Assembly: GCA_017458825.1 (NCBI GenBank)
Contig: JAFSZX010000001.1
Coordinates: forward strand, 1 to 36,063
Origin: Oscillospiraceae bacterium
GTDB lineage: Bacteria > Bacillota > Clostridia > Oscillospirales > Oscillospiraceae
Reading direction: 5' to 3'
Length of the DNA stretch: 36,063 nt
Within the stretch, counting starts at the first letter, position 1. Each line of letters opens with the position of its first letter. Position numbers and translations under genes: made by a program. A model generated the notes under the pieces. That model was not told the DNA's origin. It saw only the letters and a program-made list of their open reading frames with translations, and searched no databases. Positions 1 through 8,115 of this stretch are shown here, in pieces.

Positions 1-289
1 GGTAGCTGGCCACCATGCCCATGCCGTTGTTGGCGTCCATCACCACGGTGGTGGGGGTGTCCTTCACGATGTCCATCTTGGTCACGGGCAGCAGCGTGCC
101 GTTCTCGATGCGGTCGAGGTAGATGGGCTTGAAGCGGTTGCAGCCGTGACTCTCGATGCCCCGGCGGTCAGACTCCAGCAGCACGTCGGCACAGATCCTG
201 GCGTCCTCCTCCGGCACGCCGTAGGCCTTGAACACGTCGATCATAAACGCGTTCATCAGCTCCCAAGATACGTAGGGCCTTGTTTCCAT
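1..289 (-). CDS. Ldh-family (malate/L-lactate dehydrogenase type) oxidoreductase, N-terminal part
   Basis: Only the first 96 codons lie in the window; the gene runs off the left edge. The start is ATG at 289-287 (minus), with an AAAGGAGG-type Shine-Dalgarno at about 298-305. The visible protein has the N-terminal helix pattern and the motif SDRRGIESHG, followed by a region ending VVDANNGMGMV. Both are typical of the Ldh_2 family, which covers NAD(P)-dependent malate, lactate, sulfolactate and ureidoglycolate dehydrogenases. The His of the SHG motif is the family's conserved catalytic-site histidine. The exact substrate cannot be told from this fragment. The gene has its own consensus promoter and a leader with a terminator-like hairpin, and is divergent from the NSS transporter. 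Confidence 0.8.
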   Translation of the reverse strand, partial: METRPYVSWELMNAFMIDVFKAYGVPEEDARICADVLLESDRRGIESHGCNRFKPIYLDRIENGTLLPVTKMDIVKDTPTTVVMDANNGMGMVASY

Positions 290-354
290 GATGCGTTCCT
301 CCTTTAAAATATATATCTCTCTTTTTCCTTTTGCCGTCCGCGGCAGCGGGCAGC

Positions 355-389
355 AAAAAAAGAGCAGAACACGCCACGTTGTTCTACTC
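355..389 (-). terminator. Terminator-like hairpin in the leader of the Ldh-family gene
   Basis: Read on the minus strand, GAGTAGAAC (389-381) can pair with GTTCTGCTC (370-362) with one mismatch, around a 10-nt loop. It is followed at once by seven T residues (361-355). It lies between the promoter and the start codon, about 8 nt after the predicted transcription start, so it could act as an attenuator. A 5' stabilising stem is the alternative. Confidence 0.5.
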
Positions 390-403
390 TCATTCTCACA
401 TTT

Positions 404-432
404 ATTATAGCAATCTCCGCCCCCCTTGTCAA
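404..432 (-). promoter_or_regulatory. Consensus sigma-A promoter for the Ldh-family gene
   Basis: On the minus strand a perfect TTGACA (432-427) is followed after 17 nt by a perfect TATAAT (409-404). Transcription would start near 397 and give a leader of about 108 nt before the start codon at 289. Confidence 0.8.
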
Positions 433-472
433 TCGGAAATCCGACCTGCCGCCGTTTTTTGGCGGAATAAAC

Positions 473-501
473 TTGTTTCCGCCCGCCCCTCGGTGTATAA
501 T
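473..501 (+). promoter_or_regulatory. Promoter for the NSS transporter gene
   Basis: TTGTTT (473-478) and a perfect TATAAT (496-501) are separated by 17 nt. This places the transcription start about 25 nt before the GTG start at 533. Confidence 0.65.
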
Positions 502-532
502 GTAGCAAATTTCGGAAAAGAGGTGTTTGGGT

Positions 533-1975
533 GTGAAGGAGAGAGGGAGCTTCCGTTCCAACTTCGGCTTTCTGATGGCCGCCATCGGCTCGGCGGTAGG
601 CCTGGGCAACATCTGGGGCTTCCCGTACAAAATGGGCAAGGGCGGCGGCTTCGCCTTTTTGCTGATCTATCTGCTGCTGGCCGCTCTGTGCGGCGCAGTG
701 GTGCTGCTGGGTGAGCTGGCGCTGGGCCGCCGGACAGGCGGCAACGCCATCACCGCCTACCGCCAGCCATCCCGCACCTTCCGCTGGGTGGGGTATATGG
801 CGCCTGTCACCTCGGTGCTGATCCTCGCCTTTTATTCGGCACTGGGCGGCTACTGCATCCGCTATCTATTACTGAACGTAGGCAGTCTTTTCGGCGCAGA
901 GTGGGGCACCAACGGGCTGGACGGCGCCTCACTGTTCTCTGCCCTGCTGACGGACCAGCCCGTGTCCGTGATCTGCGGCATGGCTTTTTTGCTCATCACG
1001 GCGGTGATCGTGCTGTTGGGCGTGCGCGGCGGCATCGAGCGGTTCTGCTCGGTGGGCATGCCGCTGCTGCTGGCCATGCTGCTGGTCATCATTCTGCGCG
1101 CCTGTACACTGCCGGGTGCCGGGGCGGGTCTTGTCTTCATGTTCAAGCCGGATCTGACCCCTCTGCGGGAGGATTTTCTGGGCGTGCTGAAAACGGCGGG
1201 CGGGCAGATGTTCTTCTCGCTGTCCATCGCCTCCGGCGTGATGGTCACCTACGGCTCCTATCTGGGCAAAAGAGAGGATCTGGGTAAAAACACGGTCATC
1301 ATCGTGCTCAGCGACACGCTGGTGGGCCTGCTGGCGGGCATGGCGGTGCTGCCGGCGGCGTTCGCGCTGGGCGCGCCGGAGGACGCCATGCAGGGCCCGG
1401 CGCTGCTGTTCGTCACACTGCAGGACGTGTTCGGCAGCATGGGCCGCGTGGGGTACTTCTTCGGCGTGATGTTCTATCTGCTGGTGGTGCTGGCGGCGCT
1501 GGCGTCCTCCGTGTCCATGCTGGAGGTGCCTGTGGCGTATTTCACCGACCGGGCGATGCACGGCGGCAAGCGGCAGACGGGGGCGGGCAAGCCCCGGCGC
1601 TGGCTCTACGTGCTGGCAGTCACCGTCGTTTCCGGCGTGCTGTGCGCTGTCACCTGCGCCGACGGGCTGGGCAGCAACGGGCTGTGGGTACCGCTGCAGG
1701 GTCTGTTCTCCGGCGGTGCCGTCCCCACCTTCTGCGACTGCTGGCTGGATCTGCTGGATTTCATTTCCGAGGGGTTGCTGATGCCCTTGGGCGCCCTGTT
1801 CACCTGCCTGATGATCGGCTGGGAGCTGAAGCCGGATTGGGTGCAGCAGGAGGTAATGCTGGAGGGCAGACGCTTCGGGCTCTACCGCGCCTATTATGTG
1901 TGCGTCCGCTATATCACGCCGCTGATCATGCTGTTCATCCTCTGGGGACAGCTGAAAACGTTCCTGAATTTCTGA
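533..1975 (+). CDS. Sodium-dependent transporter of the NSS (SNF) family
   Basis: The 480-residue membrane protein belongs to the neurotransmitter:sodium symporter family, which couples Na+ to amino-acid uptake. The N-terminus has the family signature ERGSFRSNFGF followed by AAIGSAVGLGNIWGFPY, the unwound TM1 that binds Na+ and substrate. About 11 hydrophobic segments are visible, as in bacterial MhsT/TnaT-like members. GTG at 533 is chosen because AGAGG at 519-523 is well placed for it; an upstream in-frame TTG at 527 is too close. An oddity is that the Arg normally found after NxW/L in TM1 (R30 of LeuT, an extracellular gate residue) is Gly. It has its own promoter and is monocistronic. Substrate is unknown, though an amino acid is likely. 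Confidence 0.93.
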   Translation: MKERGSFRSNFGFLMAAIGSAVGLGNIWGFPYKMGKGGGFAFLLIYLLLAALCGAVVLLGELALGRRTGGNAITAYRQPSRTFRWVGYMAPVTSVLILAFYSALGGYCIRYLLLNVGSLFGAEWGTNGLDGASLFSALLTDQPVSVICGMAFLLITAVIVLLGVRGGIERFCSVGMPLLLAMLLVIILRACTLPGAGAGLVFMFKPDLTPLREDFLGVLKTAGGQMFFSLSIASGVMVTYGSYLGKREDLGKNTVIIVLSDTLVGLLAGMAVLPAAFALGAPEDAMQGPALLFVTLQDVFGSMGRVGYFFGVMFYLLVVLAALASSVSMLEVPVAYFTDRAMHGGKRQTGAGKPRRWLYVLAVTVVSGVLCAVTCADGLGSNGLWVPLQGLFSGGAVPTFCDCWLDLLDFISEGLLMPLGALFTCLMIGWELKPDWVQQEVMLEGRRFGLYRAYYVCVRYITPLIMLFILWGQLKTFLNF

Positions 1976-2052
1976 TCTTCCATTCCTTTTTGTGAAAATA
2001 GACGAAACGGCGGCCTTGTTATGGTGAAAAAAACGAAAAACTGCCCAATCGC

Positions 2053-2081
2053 TTGACAATAATGTGAACAAATTGTAAAAT
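2053..2081 (+). promoter_or_regulatory. Promoter for the nhaC-like gene
   Basis: A perfect TTGACA (2053-2058), a 17-nt spacer and TAAAAT (2076-2081) lie in an AT-rich stretch, 38 nt before the ATG at 2119. Confidence 0.8.
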
Positions 2082-2118
2082 GGTAAAACCAAATATGTTG
2101 TGAGGAGGTAAATCACAC

Positions 2119-3798
2119 ATGGAAAAGAAGGGCACAAAGATCGCGTATGGTATTGCGCTGATCATCATCGTTGCTCTGCTGGTCATTCTGAAGCTGAAGT
2201 TCCCCGAGGGCGTTTACGGCACGGGCTGGTCCCTGCTGCCTCCGGCGGTCGCCATTGCTTTGGCTCTGATCAGTAAGGAAGTGTATTCGTCCCTGTTTCT
2301 GGGCGTTCTGACCGGCTCTTTGCTGGTGGCGAACTTCCGCCCGTGGGACACCGTCCGCGTTTTCATCGGCGGCGGCGAGGATGAGTACAGCAACGGCCTG
2401 ATCAGCAACATCGGCGACGGTTGGAACGTCGGTATCCTGATCTTCCTGGTCATTCTGGGCATCATGGTGGACCTGATGAACAAGGGCGGCGGCTCCGCAG
2501 CCTTCGGCCGCTGGGCGAGGAAGACCGTGAAGTCCCGCGCCGGCGCGCAGCTGATGACCATGCTGCTGGGCGTGCTGATCTTCATCGACGACTATTTCAA
2601 CTGCCTGACCGTGGGCTCCGTGATGCGCCCCGTGACTGAGAGCCACAAGATCTCCCGCGCCAAGCTGGCTTACGTCATCGACGCCACCGCCGCCCCCGTC
2701 TGCATGCTGGCTCCCGTGTCCTCCTGGGCCGCCGCTGTGGCCGGCTACGTGGATGACAGCTACATCTCCGGCATCCAGATGTTCATCAACCAGATCCCCT
2801 ACAACTACTACTGCATCCTGACGCTGGTGATGATCATCACCATCTCTCTGCTGAACATCGATTACGGCCCCATGCTGACCCACGAGTACAACGCTCAGGT
2901 CAAGGACGATCTGTTCACCACGGATCACCGTCCCTTCGCCGGCGCTGACAACTATGAGGAAGGCAGCGGCAAGAGCTCCATTCTGGATCTGATCCTGCCC
3001 GTCATCGTGCTGATCGTCATGTGCATCATCGGCATGATCTACACCGGCGGTTTCTTCGACGGCGCCTCCTTCATGGACGCCTTCGCCGATGCCGACGCCG
3101 CCACTGGCTTGTGCCTCGGCTCCATCGTGGCGCTGGTGTTCACGTTCATCTACTTCTGGCTGCGCAAGGCCATCAGCTTTGAAAAGAGCTTTGAGTCCGT
3201 GCCCGCCGGCTATATCCAGATGGTCAGCCCCATCCTGATCCTGTGCTTCGCGTGGACGCTGGGCTCCCTGACCAAGAGCGGCCTGGGCTCCGGTGATTTC
3301 GTGAAGGCGCTGCTGGCGGATGCCGACCACCTGATGAACTTCCTGCCGGTGGTCATCTTCCTGCTGTCCTCCGTGATCGCCTTTGCCACCGGTACCTCCT
3401 GGGGCACCATCGGCATCATGGCTCCCATCGTCTGCCAGGTGTTTGACTATGGCACTTATCCCGAGCTGTGCGTGATCGGCCTGGCTGCCTGCTGCGCCGG
3501 CGGCGTGTGCGGCGACCACTGCTCCCCCATCTCCGATACTACCATCATGGCGTCTGCGGGCGCGCACTGCTACCACGTCAACCACGTGGCGACCCAGCTG
3601 CCCTATGCCATCACCGTGGTATGCGTGAGCGCGGTGGGCTTCCTGATCGCTCCGTTCATCAAGCTGTGGTATCTGTGCCTGGCCATCGAGATCGTGCTCA
3701 TGATCGCGGTGCTGCTGGTCATCCGCGCCATTGTCTCCAAGAAGCACGCCGGTATCTTCGAGGAAATGAAGAAGGCCGACGAATCGCTGAAGGCGTAA
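2119..3798 (+). CDS. NhaC-family Na+/H+ antiporter
   Basis: The 559-residue protein is a polytopic membrane protein of the NhaC family, which exchanges Na+ for H+ or organic substrates for Na+ (malate/lactate antiport occurs in the family). Recognisable parts are IDDYFNCLTVGSVMRP in the first half and GDHCSPISDTTIMAS near residue 470, both hallmarks of the family. The ATG at 2119 has a GAGGAGG Shine-Dalgarno at about 2101-2107. It has its own strong promoter and its own terminator, so it is a single-gene unit. Its neighbours are other ion or solute carriers, consistent with membrane energetics of a fermenter. The precise exchanged solute cannot be read from sequence. Confidence 0.92.
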   Translation: MEKKGTKIAYGIALIIIVALLVILKLKFPEGVYGTGWSLLPPAVAIALALISKEVYSSLFLGVLTGSLLVANFRPWDTVRVFIGGGEDEYSNGLISNIGDGWNVGILIFLVILGIMVDLMNKGGGSAAFGRWARKTVKSRAGAQLMTMLLGVLIFIDDYFNCLTVGSVMRPVTESHKISRAKLAYVIDATAAPVCMLAPVSSWAAAVAGYVDDSYISGIQMFINQIPYNYYCILTLVMIITISLLNIDYGPMLTHEYNAQVKDDLFTTDHRPFAGADNYEEGSGKSSILDLILPVIVLIVMCIIGMIYTGGFFDGASFMDAFADADAATGLCLGSIVALVFTFIYFWLRKAISFEKSFESVPAGYIQMVSPILILCFAWTLGSLTKSGLGSGDFVKALLADADHLMNFLPVVIFLLSSVIAFATGTSWGTIGIMAPIVCQVFDYGTYPELCVIGLAACCAGGVCGDHCSPISDTTIMASAGAHCYHVNHVATQLPYAITVVCVSAVGFLIAPFIKLWYLCLAIEIVLMIAVLLVIRAIVSKKHAGIFEEMKKADESLKA

Positions 3799-3818
3799 TT
3801 TCCCGCAATCTACACACC

Positions 3819-3851
3819 GGACCCGGGGCGATCTGCTCCGGGTCCTTTTTT
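3819..3851 (+). terminator. Intrinsic terminator after the nhaC-like gene
   Basis: GGACCCGG (3819-3826) pairs perfectly with CCGGGTCC (3838-3845) and is followed by six T residues. It begins 20 nt after the stop codon. Confidence 0.9.
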
Positions 3852-3879
3852 GCGCGCCGCCGTATATATGTTGAGATAA

Positions 3880-3918
3880 GTTGTAGTTGTAGTTATAGTT
3901 ACAGTTGCTGTTGTAGTT
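3880..3918. repeat. Degenerate hexamer tandem repeat (GTTGTA type)
   Basis: Six consecutive 6-nt units run from 3880 to 3915: GTTGTA, GTTGTA, GTTATA, GTTACA, GTTGCT, GTTGTA. A seventh partial unit merges with the hairpin at 3919. It lies in the 323-bp gap between the nhaC-like terminator and the atoE-like gene. Apart from the terminator, this repeat, the hairpin and a promoter, I see nothing else in the gap. Confidence 0.8.
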
Positions 3919-3948
3919 GGCACTTTCGCAAACGAAAGTGCCCCTTTG
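3919..3948. other. Perfect 10-bp hairpin following the hexamer repeat
   Basis: GGCACTTTCG (3919-3928) pairs perfectly with CGAAAGTGCC (3933-3942) around the loop CAAA, followed by CCTTTG. The T-run is too weak for a convincing terminator in this direction. The element abuts the hexamer array. Confidence 0.7.
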
Positions 3949-4004
3949 TCGTATTGCACAAATTGTTTGTTTAAATTTTGTCAACCTTTTCTTTTGGTAA
4001 ATAC

Positions 4005-4033
4005 TTGCAATCCGGCGGCGATTTTGTTATAAA
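4005..4033 (+). promoter_or_regulatory. Promoter for the atoE-like gene
   Basis: TTGCAA (4005-4010), a 17-nt spacer and TATAAA (4028-4033) precede the gene by about 90 nt. Confidence 0.7.
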
Positions 4034-4121
4034 ATAAACATACTTTTCTTTTACTGGGTGTGGGGGCACTGCGCCTTTTCGGGGGAAAAGTGGGAGAAAA
4101 ACAAGGAGAGTGAGAGATCAG

Positions 4122-5501
4122 ATGTTCAAAAAATTCACCAACGGCTGCGTTCGCGTAGTCAACAGGTGGCTGCCGGACGCCTTCTTGTTCGCGGTCATCC
4201 TGTCCATCGTCGTGTTCATCGGCGCGCTGGCCGCCACGGGTCTGCCCGTGTTTACCACCGCCAAGGACGCGGACGGCAAACCCATGCTGGATCTCATCAG
4301 CGCGTGGGGCAACAGCAACGGCTTCTGGAGCCTGTTGAGCTTCTCTATGCAAATGGCGCTGGTTCTGGTGCTGGGCAGTGCCTGTGCTTCCGCAAAGCCC
4401 TTTAAGGCGCTGTTGCGCTACCTGGCGGGCCTGTGCAAAAACAACATGCACGCCATCGTCGTCACCACCTTCGTGTCCACCATCTGCTGCTGGCTCAACT
4501 GGGGCTTCGGTCTGGTCATCGGCGCTCTGCTGGCAAAGGAAGTGGTGCGCCGCGTTCCTACTGTGGACTATCCCCTGCTGATCGCCTCCGCCTACTCCGG
4601 TTTCGTGGTGTGGCACGCCGGTCTGTCCGGCTCCATCCCGCTGGATCTGGTGGCTGGAAAGACCTTCGGTGAGGTCACCTATCAGGCGGCTATCAGCGAA
4701 ACGCTCCTGCATCCTGTGAACCTGATCATGTGCGCCGTCATTCTGGTGGCTATGCCGTTTATCAACTACGCCATGCATCCCAACGCCGAGCGCACCATCA
4801 CGGTGGATCCCGCCCTGTTGGCGGACGAGGAAGAGAAGAAGTACGAGATCAAGACGCCTGCCGATAAGATCGAGCATTCCAAGATCCTGTGGGGGATCCT
4901 GGTGCTGATGGGTCTTGCCTATATCGTACACTATTTCTTCGTGGAAAAAGGCTCTCTGGGTCTGAATATCGTGAACTTCATCTTCCTGTTCCTGGGCATT
5001 CTGCTCCACGGCGACCTGCGCCGCTATGTGGACGCGATCGCGGAAGCCGCCGCCGGCGCCGCAGGCGTGCTGCTGCAGTTCCCCTTCTATGCCGGTATCA
5101 TGGGCTTGATGATCGCCAAGAACGCCGAGGGCGTTTCTCTGGCAGGTGTGATCTCCCAGTTCTTCGTCAGCATTTCCAACACGGTCACCTTCCCGATGCT
5201 GTCCTTCCTGGCGGCAGGTATCGTGAACTTCTTCGTTCCCTCCGGCGGCGGTCAGTGGGCGGTACAAGGCCCCATCATGATGCCTGCCGGCGCCGCGCTG
5301 GGCATTCCCGCCGGCCGGACCGCTATGGCGGTGGCGTGGGGCGACCAGTGGACCAACATGATCCAGCCGTTCTGGGCTCTGCCTGCGCTGGGTATCGCCA
5401 AGCTGTCCGCACGGGACGTGATGGGCTATCTGGTGGTGGTCCTGCTGTTCACCGGCGTTGTGGCATGCCTGGGCTTCCTGGCATGGGGACTTCTGTTCTG
5501 A
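4122..5501 (+). CDS. atoE: Short-chain fatty acid transporter, AtoE family
   Basis: The 459-residue polytopic membrane protein matches the AtoE/short-chain fatty acid transporter family, whose members move small carboxylates such as acetoacetate or butyrate. Typical stretches are CCWLNWGFGLVIGALLAKEV, YSGFVVWHAGLSGSIPL, and the C-terminal PSGGGQWAVQGPIMMPA. ATG at 4122 is preferred, with AAGGAG at 4103-4108 about 13 nt upstream; an in-frame GTG at 4110 sits directly on that Shine-Dalgarno and is unlikely. It has its own promoter and a strong terminator. In a fermenter it may export or take up butyrate or acetate, which is inference. Family assignment is firm and the substrate is not. Confidence 0.9.
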   Translation: MFKKFTNGCVRVVNRWLPDAFLFAVILSIVVFIGALAATGLPVFTTAKDADGKPMLDLISAWGNSNGFWSLLSFSMQMALVLVLGSACASAKPFKALLRYLAGLCKNNMHAIVVTTFVSTICCWLNWGFGLVIGALLAKEVVRRVPTVDYPLLIASAYSGFVVWHAGLSGSIPLDLVAGKTFGEVTYQAAISETLLHPVNLIMCAVILVAMPFINYAMHPNAERTITVDPALLADEEEKKYEIKTPADKIEHSKILWGILVLMGLAYIVHYFFVEKGSLGLNIVNFIFLFLGILLHGDLRRYVDAIAEAAAGAAGVLLQFPFYAGIMGLMIAKNAEGVSLAGVISQFFVSISNTVTFPMLSFLAAGIVNFFVPSGGGQWAVQGPIMMPAGAALGIPAGRTAMAVAWGDQWTNMIQPFWALPALGIAKLSARDVMGYLVVVLLFTGVVACLGFLAWGLLF

Positions 5502-5522
5502 TCCCACGATTGCATCTTTCCA

Positions 5523-5557
5523 ACGGCGCGTTCCTTTGCGGAACGCGCCGTTTTTTT
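5523..5557 (+). terminator. Intrinsic terminator after the atoE-like gene
   Basis: A perfect 12-bp stem (5523-5534 with 5540-5551, core GGCGCGTTCC/GGAACGCGCC) with a 5-nt loop is followed by a T-run to 5557. Confidence 0.93.
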
Positions 5558-5592
5558 GCGCGAAAAAAAGCGCCGTACGGCGCATGCCGATA

Positions 5593-5622
5593 TTGAAAAG
5601 CGGCGGTCGTTTGTGGTATGAT
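5593..5622 (+). promoter_or_regulatory. Promoter for the glpP-mnmG-murT-like operon
   Basis: TTGAAA (5593-5598), an 18-nt spacer and TATGAT (5617-5622) point to a start near 5629. That makes the ATG at 5633 almost leaderless and supports the GTG at 5657 as the real start. A 14-bp perfect palindrome (5570-5583) lies just upstream of the -35 box. Confidence 0.65.
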
Positions 5623-5656
5623 AAAATGAAACATGATTCAGAAAGGCGGCGATACC

Positions 5657-6214
5657 GTGTCCCATCCTCTTCTGGCGCTGTTGGAGCGCGACGTTGTGAT
5701 CCCCGCCCTGAAGGACGAGCGGCAGTTGTCCGCTCTGCCGGACGCGCAGATTGTGTTTTTGCTGTGCGGCGATATTTGTAACGTGGATCGGCTGATCGAA
5801 CGGATCCACAGCGCCGGAAAACACGCGGTGGTACACGCCGATTTGATCGCAGGTCTTGCCCCCAAGGAGATCGCCGTGGATTTTCTGCTGCGCTGCGGCG
5901 CTGACGGCGTGATCTCCACCCGTCCGGCGCTGATCCGCCGCGGCAGGGAGCTGGGGATGTTAACGGTCCTGCGGGTATTTGCCATCGACTCAAAGGCCGT
6001 TCGCTCGCTGGCGCGGGAATCGTCCCTGGTGACGCCGGATGCGGTAGAGGTGCTTCCGGCGGTGATCCCCCGTGTGATCGAATCGCTGACGAAGGAGCTG
6101 GAAATGCCGCTGATCGCGGGCGGTCTGCTCTCGGACAAGGCGGACGTCACCGCCGCGCTGGGCGCAGGCGCTATCTGCGTATCCGCCAGTGACGAAAGAC
6201 TCTGGGCGCTGTAA
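5657..6214 (+). CDS. glpP: GlpP-family glycerol-3-phosphate-responsive antiterminator
   Basis: The 185-residue protein matches the GlpP family, which binds glycerol-3-phosphate and leader mRNA to prevent transcription termination of glycerol genes. Visible family blocks are VVHADLIAGL, GADGVISTRPALIRRGRELGM, and a C-terminal TIM-barrel-like MPLIAGGLLSDKADVTAALGAGA. GTG at 5657 is selected because AAAGGCGG lies 7-14 nt upstream; the in-frame ATG at 5633 has no ribosome site. It is the first gene of the operon, with mnmG starting 29 nt later. No glycerol gene is nearby, so its RNA target must be elsewhere. Function is inferred from family only. Confidence 0.82.
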   Translation: MSHPLLALLERDVVIPALKDERQLSALPDAQIVFLLCGDICNVDRLIERIHSAGKHAVVHADLIAGLAPKEIAVDFLLRCGADGVISTRPALIRRGRELGMLTVLRVFAIDSKAVRSLARESSLVTPDAVEVLPAVIPRVIESLTKELEMPLIAGGLLSDKADVTAALGAGAICVSASDERLWAL

Positions 6215-6243
6215 CGCCCTAAAGTAAATAGTGAGGTTCTCTC

Positions 6244-8115
6244 ATGCACGAATTTTCCGCCGGACAATTTGATATTGCGGTGATCGGCGCCGGTCACGCC
6301 GGTATTGAGGCGTCCCTGGCGGCGGCGCGGCTGGGGCTGGAAACGGTGTGTTTCACGCTCCATCTGGACGCGGTGGGCAATATGCCCTGCAACCCTGCCA
6401 TCGGCGGCACCGGCAAGGGGCATCTGGTGCGGGAACTGGACGCGCTGGGCGGTGAGATGGCGCGTGCCGCCGACCGCGCCTGCATCCAGTACCGTATGCT
6501 CAACCGCGGCAAAGGTCCCGCGGTACACTCTCTGCGGGCCCAGGCGGACCGGCGGGAATACCAGAAGATCATGAAGCACACACTGGAACAGCAGCCGCAC
6601 TTGACGCTCCGGCAGGGCGAGGTGGTGGATCTGCGCATATCGGACGGACGCGTCCGGCAGGTGGTGCTGTCCACCGGCGCCGTATTTGACGTGAAGGCGG
6701 CGGTGATCGCCACCGGCACGTATTTGAGCGGGCGCACCATCGTGGGCGAATGTGTCGAGCCATCGGGGCCGGACGGAATGCACGCCGCCAACGCGCTGAC
6801 GGAGCGGCTTTTGTCACTGGGACTGCCCTTGCGCCGCTTTAAGACCGGCACGCCGCCGCGGGTCAGCGCCCGGACGGTGGATTTTGACAAAATGGAGCGG
6901 CAGGACGGCGACGAGACGCCCATTCCTTTCAGCTTTTCCACCCGTCACGTACCGGAAAACCGCGCCGTCTGTTACCTCACCTATACCAACGAGCAGACCC
7001 ACCGTATCATTCGGGAGAACCTCTCCCGCAGTCCTATCTACTCCGGCGTCATCGAAGGCGTGGGGCCGCGCTACTGCCCCTCCATTGAAACGAAGGTGGT
7101 GCGTTTTGCGGACAAACCGCGCCATCAGCTCTTTATCGAACCCATGGGACTGGATACGGAGGAACTGTATGTGCAAGGTTTCTCCTCCTCCATGCCGGAG
7201 GACGTGCAGATCGAGATGCTCCACACCATCCCCGGTCTGGAACACGCGCAGATCATGCGTCCGGCATACGCGATTGAATACGACTGCATCGATCCGCTGG
7301 CGCTGTATCCCACGCTGGAAACCAAGACGATCCGCGGTCTCTACGGCGCGGGGCAGTTCAACGGCTCCTCCGGCTATGAGGAGGCGGCGGTGCAGGGATT
7401 TGTCGCCGGCGTCAACGCGGCGCTGTCCCTCAAGGGCGAGCCGCCTCTTGTTCTCAAACGGAGCGAGAGCTATATCGGCACGCTGATCGACGATCTGGTC
7501 ACCAAGGGGACGGAGGAGCCGTACCGGATCATGACCAGCCGTTCGGAATACCGCCTGATACTGCGGCAGGACAATGCCGACGAGCGGCTTACCGCCGTGG
7601 GGCACCGTATCGGGCTTGTCAGCGCGGCGCGTGTGGCGGAGGTGGAGGAGAAATACCGCCGTGTAGCGCGGGAGATCGAGCGGCTCAACCGCGCCGGCGT
7701 TTCCGGCAGTGACGCGCTCAACGCTCTGCTCACCGCCCGCGGTACGGCGCCGGTGAACGACGGATGCCACCTGGCGGATCTTCTGCGCCGTCCTCAGATC
7801 AGTTACGAGGATCTCGCGCCGTTTGATCCGCACCGTCCGGCGCTGTGTCCGGCGGAGACGGAGCAGGTGGAGATCCGGGTAAAATACGACGGGTATATCC
7901 ACCGCCAGAGCCGTCAGGTATTGGAGCTGGAGCGGCTGGCACACCACCGCTTGCCGCCGGATCTTGACTATCACGCCCTACAGGGTCTGCGCCTGGAGGC
8001 GCGGGAAAAGCTGTCGCTGGTGCGTCCGGCGGATCTGGGGCAGGCAAGCCGTATTTCCGGCGTATCGCCGGCGGATATTGCCGCGCTGATGATCCATTTA
8101 GAGAAGAAAGTGTGA
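6244..8115 (+). CDS. mnmG: tRNA uridine-5-carboxymethylaminomethyl(34) synthesis enzyme MnmG
   Basis: The 623-residue protein is of usual MnmG/GidA length. With MnmE it installs the (carboxymethyl)aminomethyl group on wobble uridine 34 of tRNAs, using FAD and methylene-THF. The N-terminus carries the FAD-binding [10 protein letters not shown] motif, followed by [24 protein letters not shown] and the [21 protein letters not shown] block. FKTGTPPR and [21 protein letters not shown] are also canonical. ATG at 6244 has GTGAGG at 6231-6236. The stop overlaps the next start (TGATG), so translation is likely coupled to the MurT-like gene. mnmE is not in the window. Confidence 0.97.
   Translation: MHEFSAGQFDIAVIGAGHAGIEASLAAARLGLETVCFTLHLDAVGNMPCNPAIGGTGKGHLVRELDALGGEMARAADRACIQYRMLNRGKGPAVHSLRAQADRREYQKIMKHTLEQQPHLTLRQGEVVDLRISDGRVRQVVLSTGAVFDVKAAVIATGTYLSGRTIVGECVEPSGPDGMHAANALTERLLSLGLPLRRFKTGTPPRVSARTVDFDKMERQDGDETPIPFSFSTRHVPENRAVCYLTYTNEQTHRIIRENLSRSPIYSGVIEGVGPRYCPSIETKVVRFADKPRHQLFIEPMGLDTEELYVQGFSSSMPEDVQIEMLHTIPGLEHAQIMRPAYAIEYDCIDPLALYPTLETKTIRGLYGAGQFNGSSGYEEAAVQGFVAGVNAALSLKGEPPLVLKRSESYIGTLIDDLVTKGTEEPYRIMTSRSEYRLILRQDNADERLTAVGHRIGLVSAARVAEVEEKYRRVAREIERLNRAGVSGSDALNALLTARGTAPVNDGCHLADLLRRPQISYEDLAPFDPHRPALCPAETEQVEIRVKYDGYIHRQSRQVLELERLAHHRLPPDLDYHALQGLRLEAREKLSLVRPADLGQASRISGVSPADIAALMIHLEKKV

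Noticed and set aside
3919..3948. A second intrinsic terminator before the atoE-like gene
   Set aside because: The stem is perfect but is followed only by CCTTTG, too poor in T for a convincing terminator on the plus strand, and no transcript is expected to arrive there.
2113..5993. Two long minus-strand open frames (623 and 670 codons) opposite the nhaC-like and atoE-like genes
   Set aside because: They are His/Gln/Asp-rich shadow translations, cross the strong plus-strand terminators, and lack ribosome sites; the plus strand has clear transporter families.
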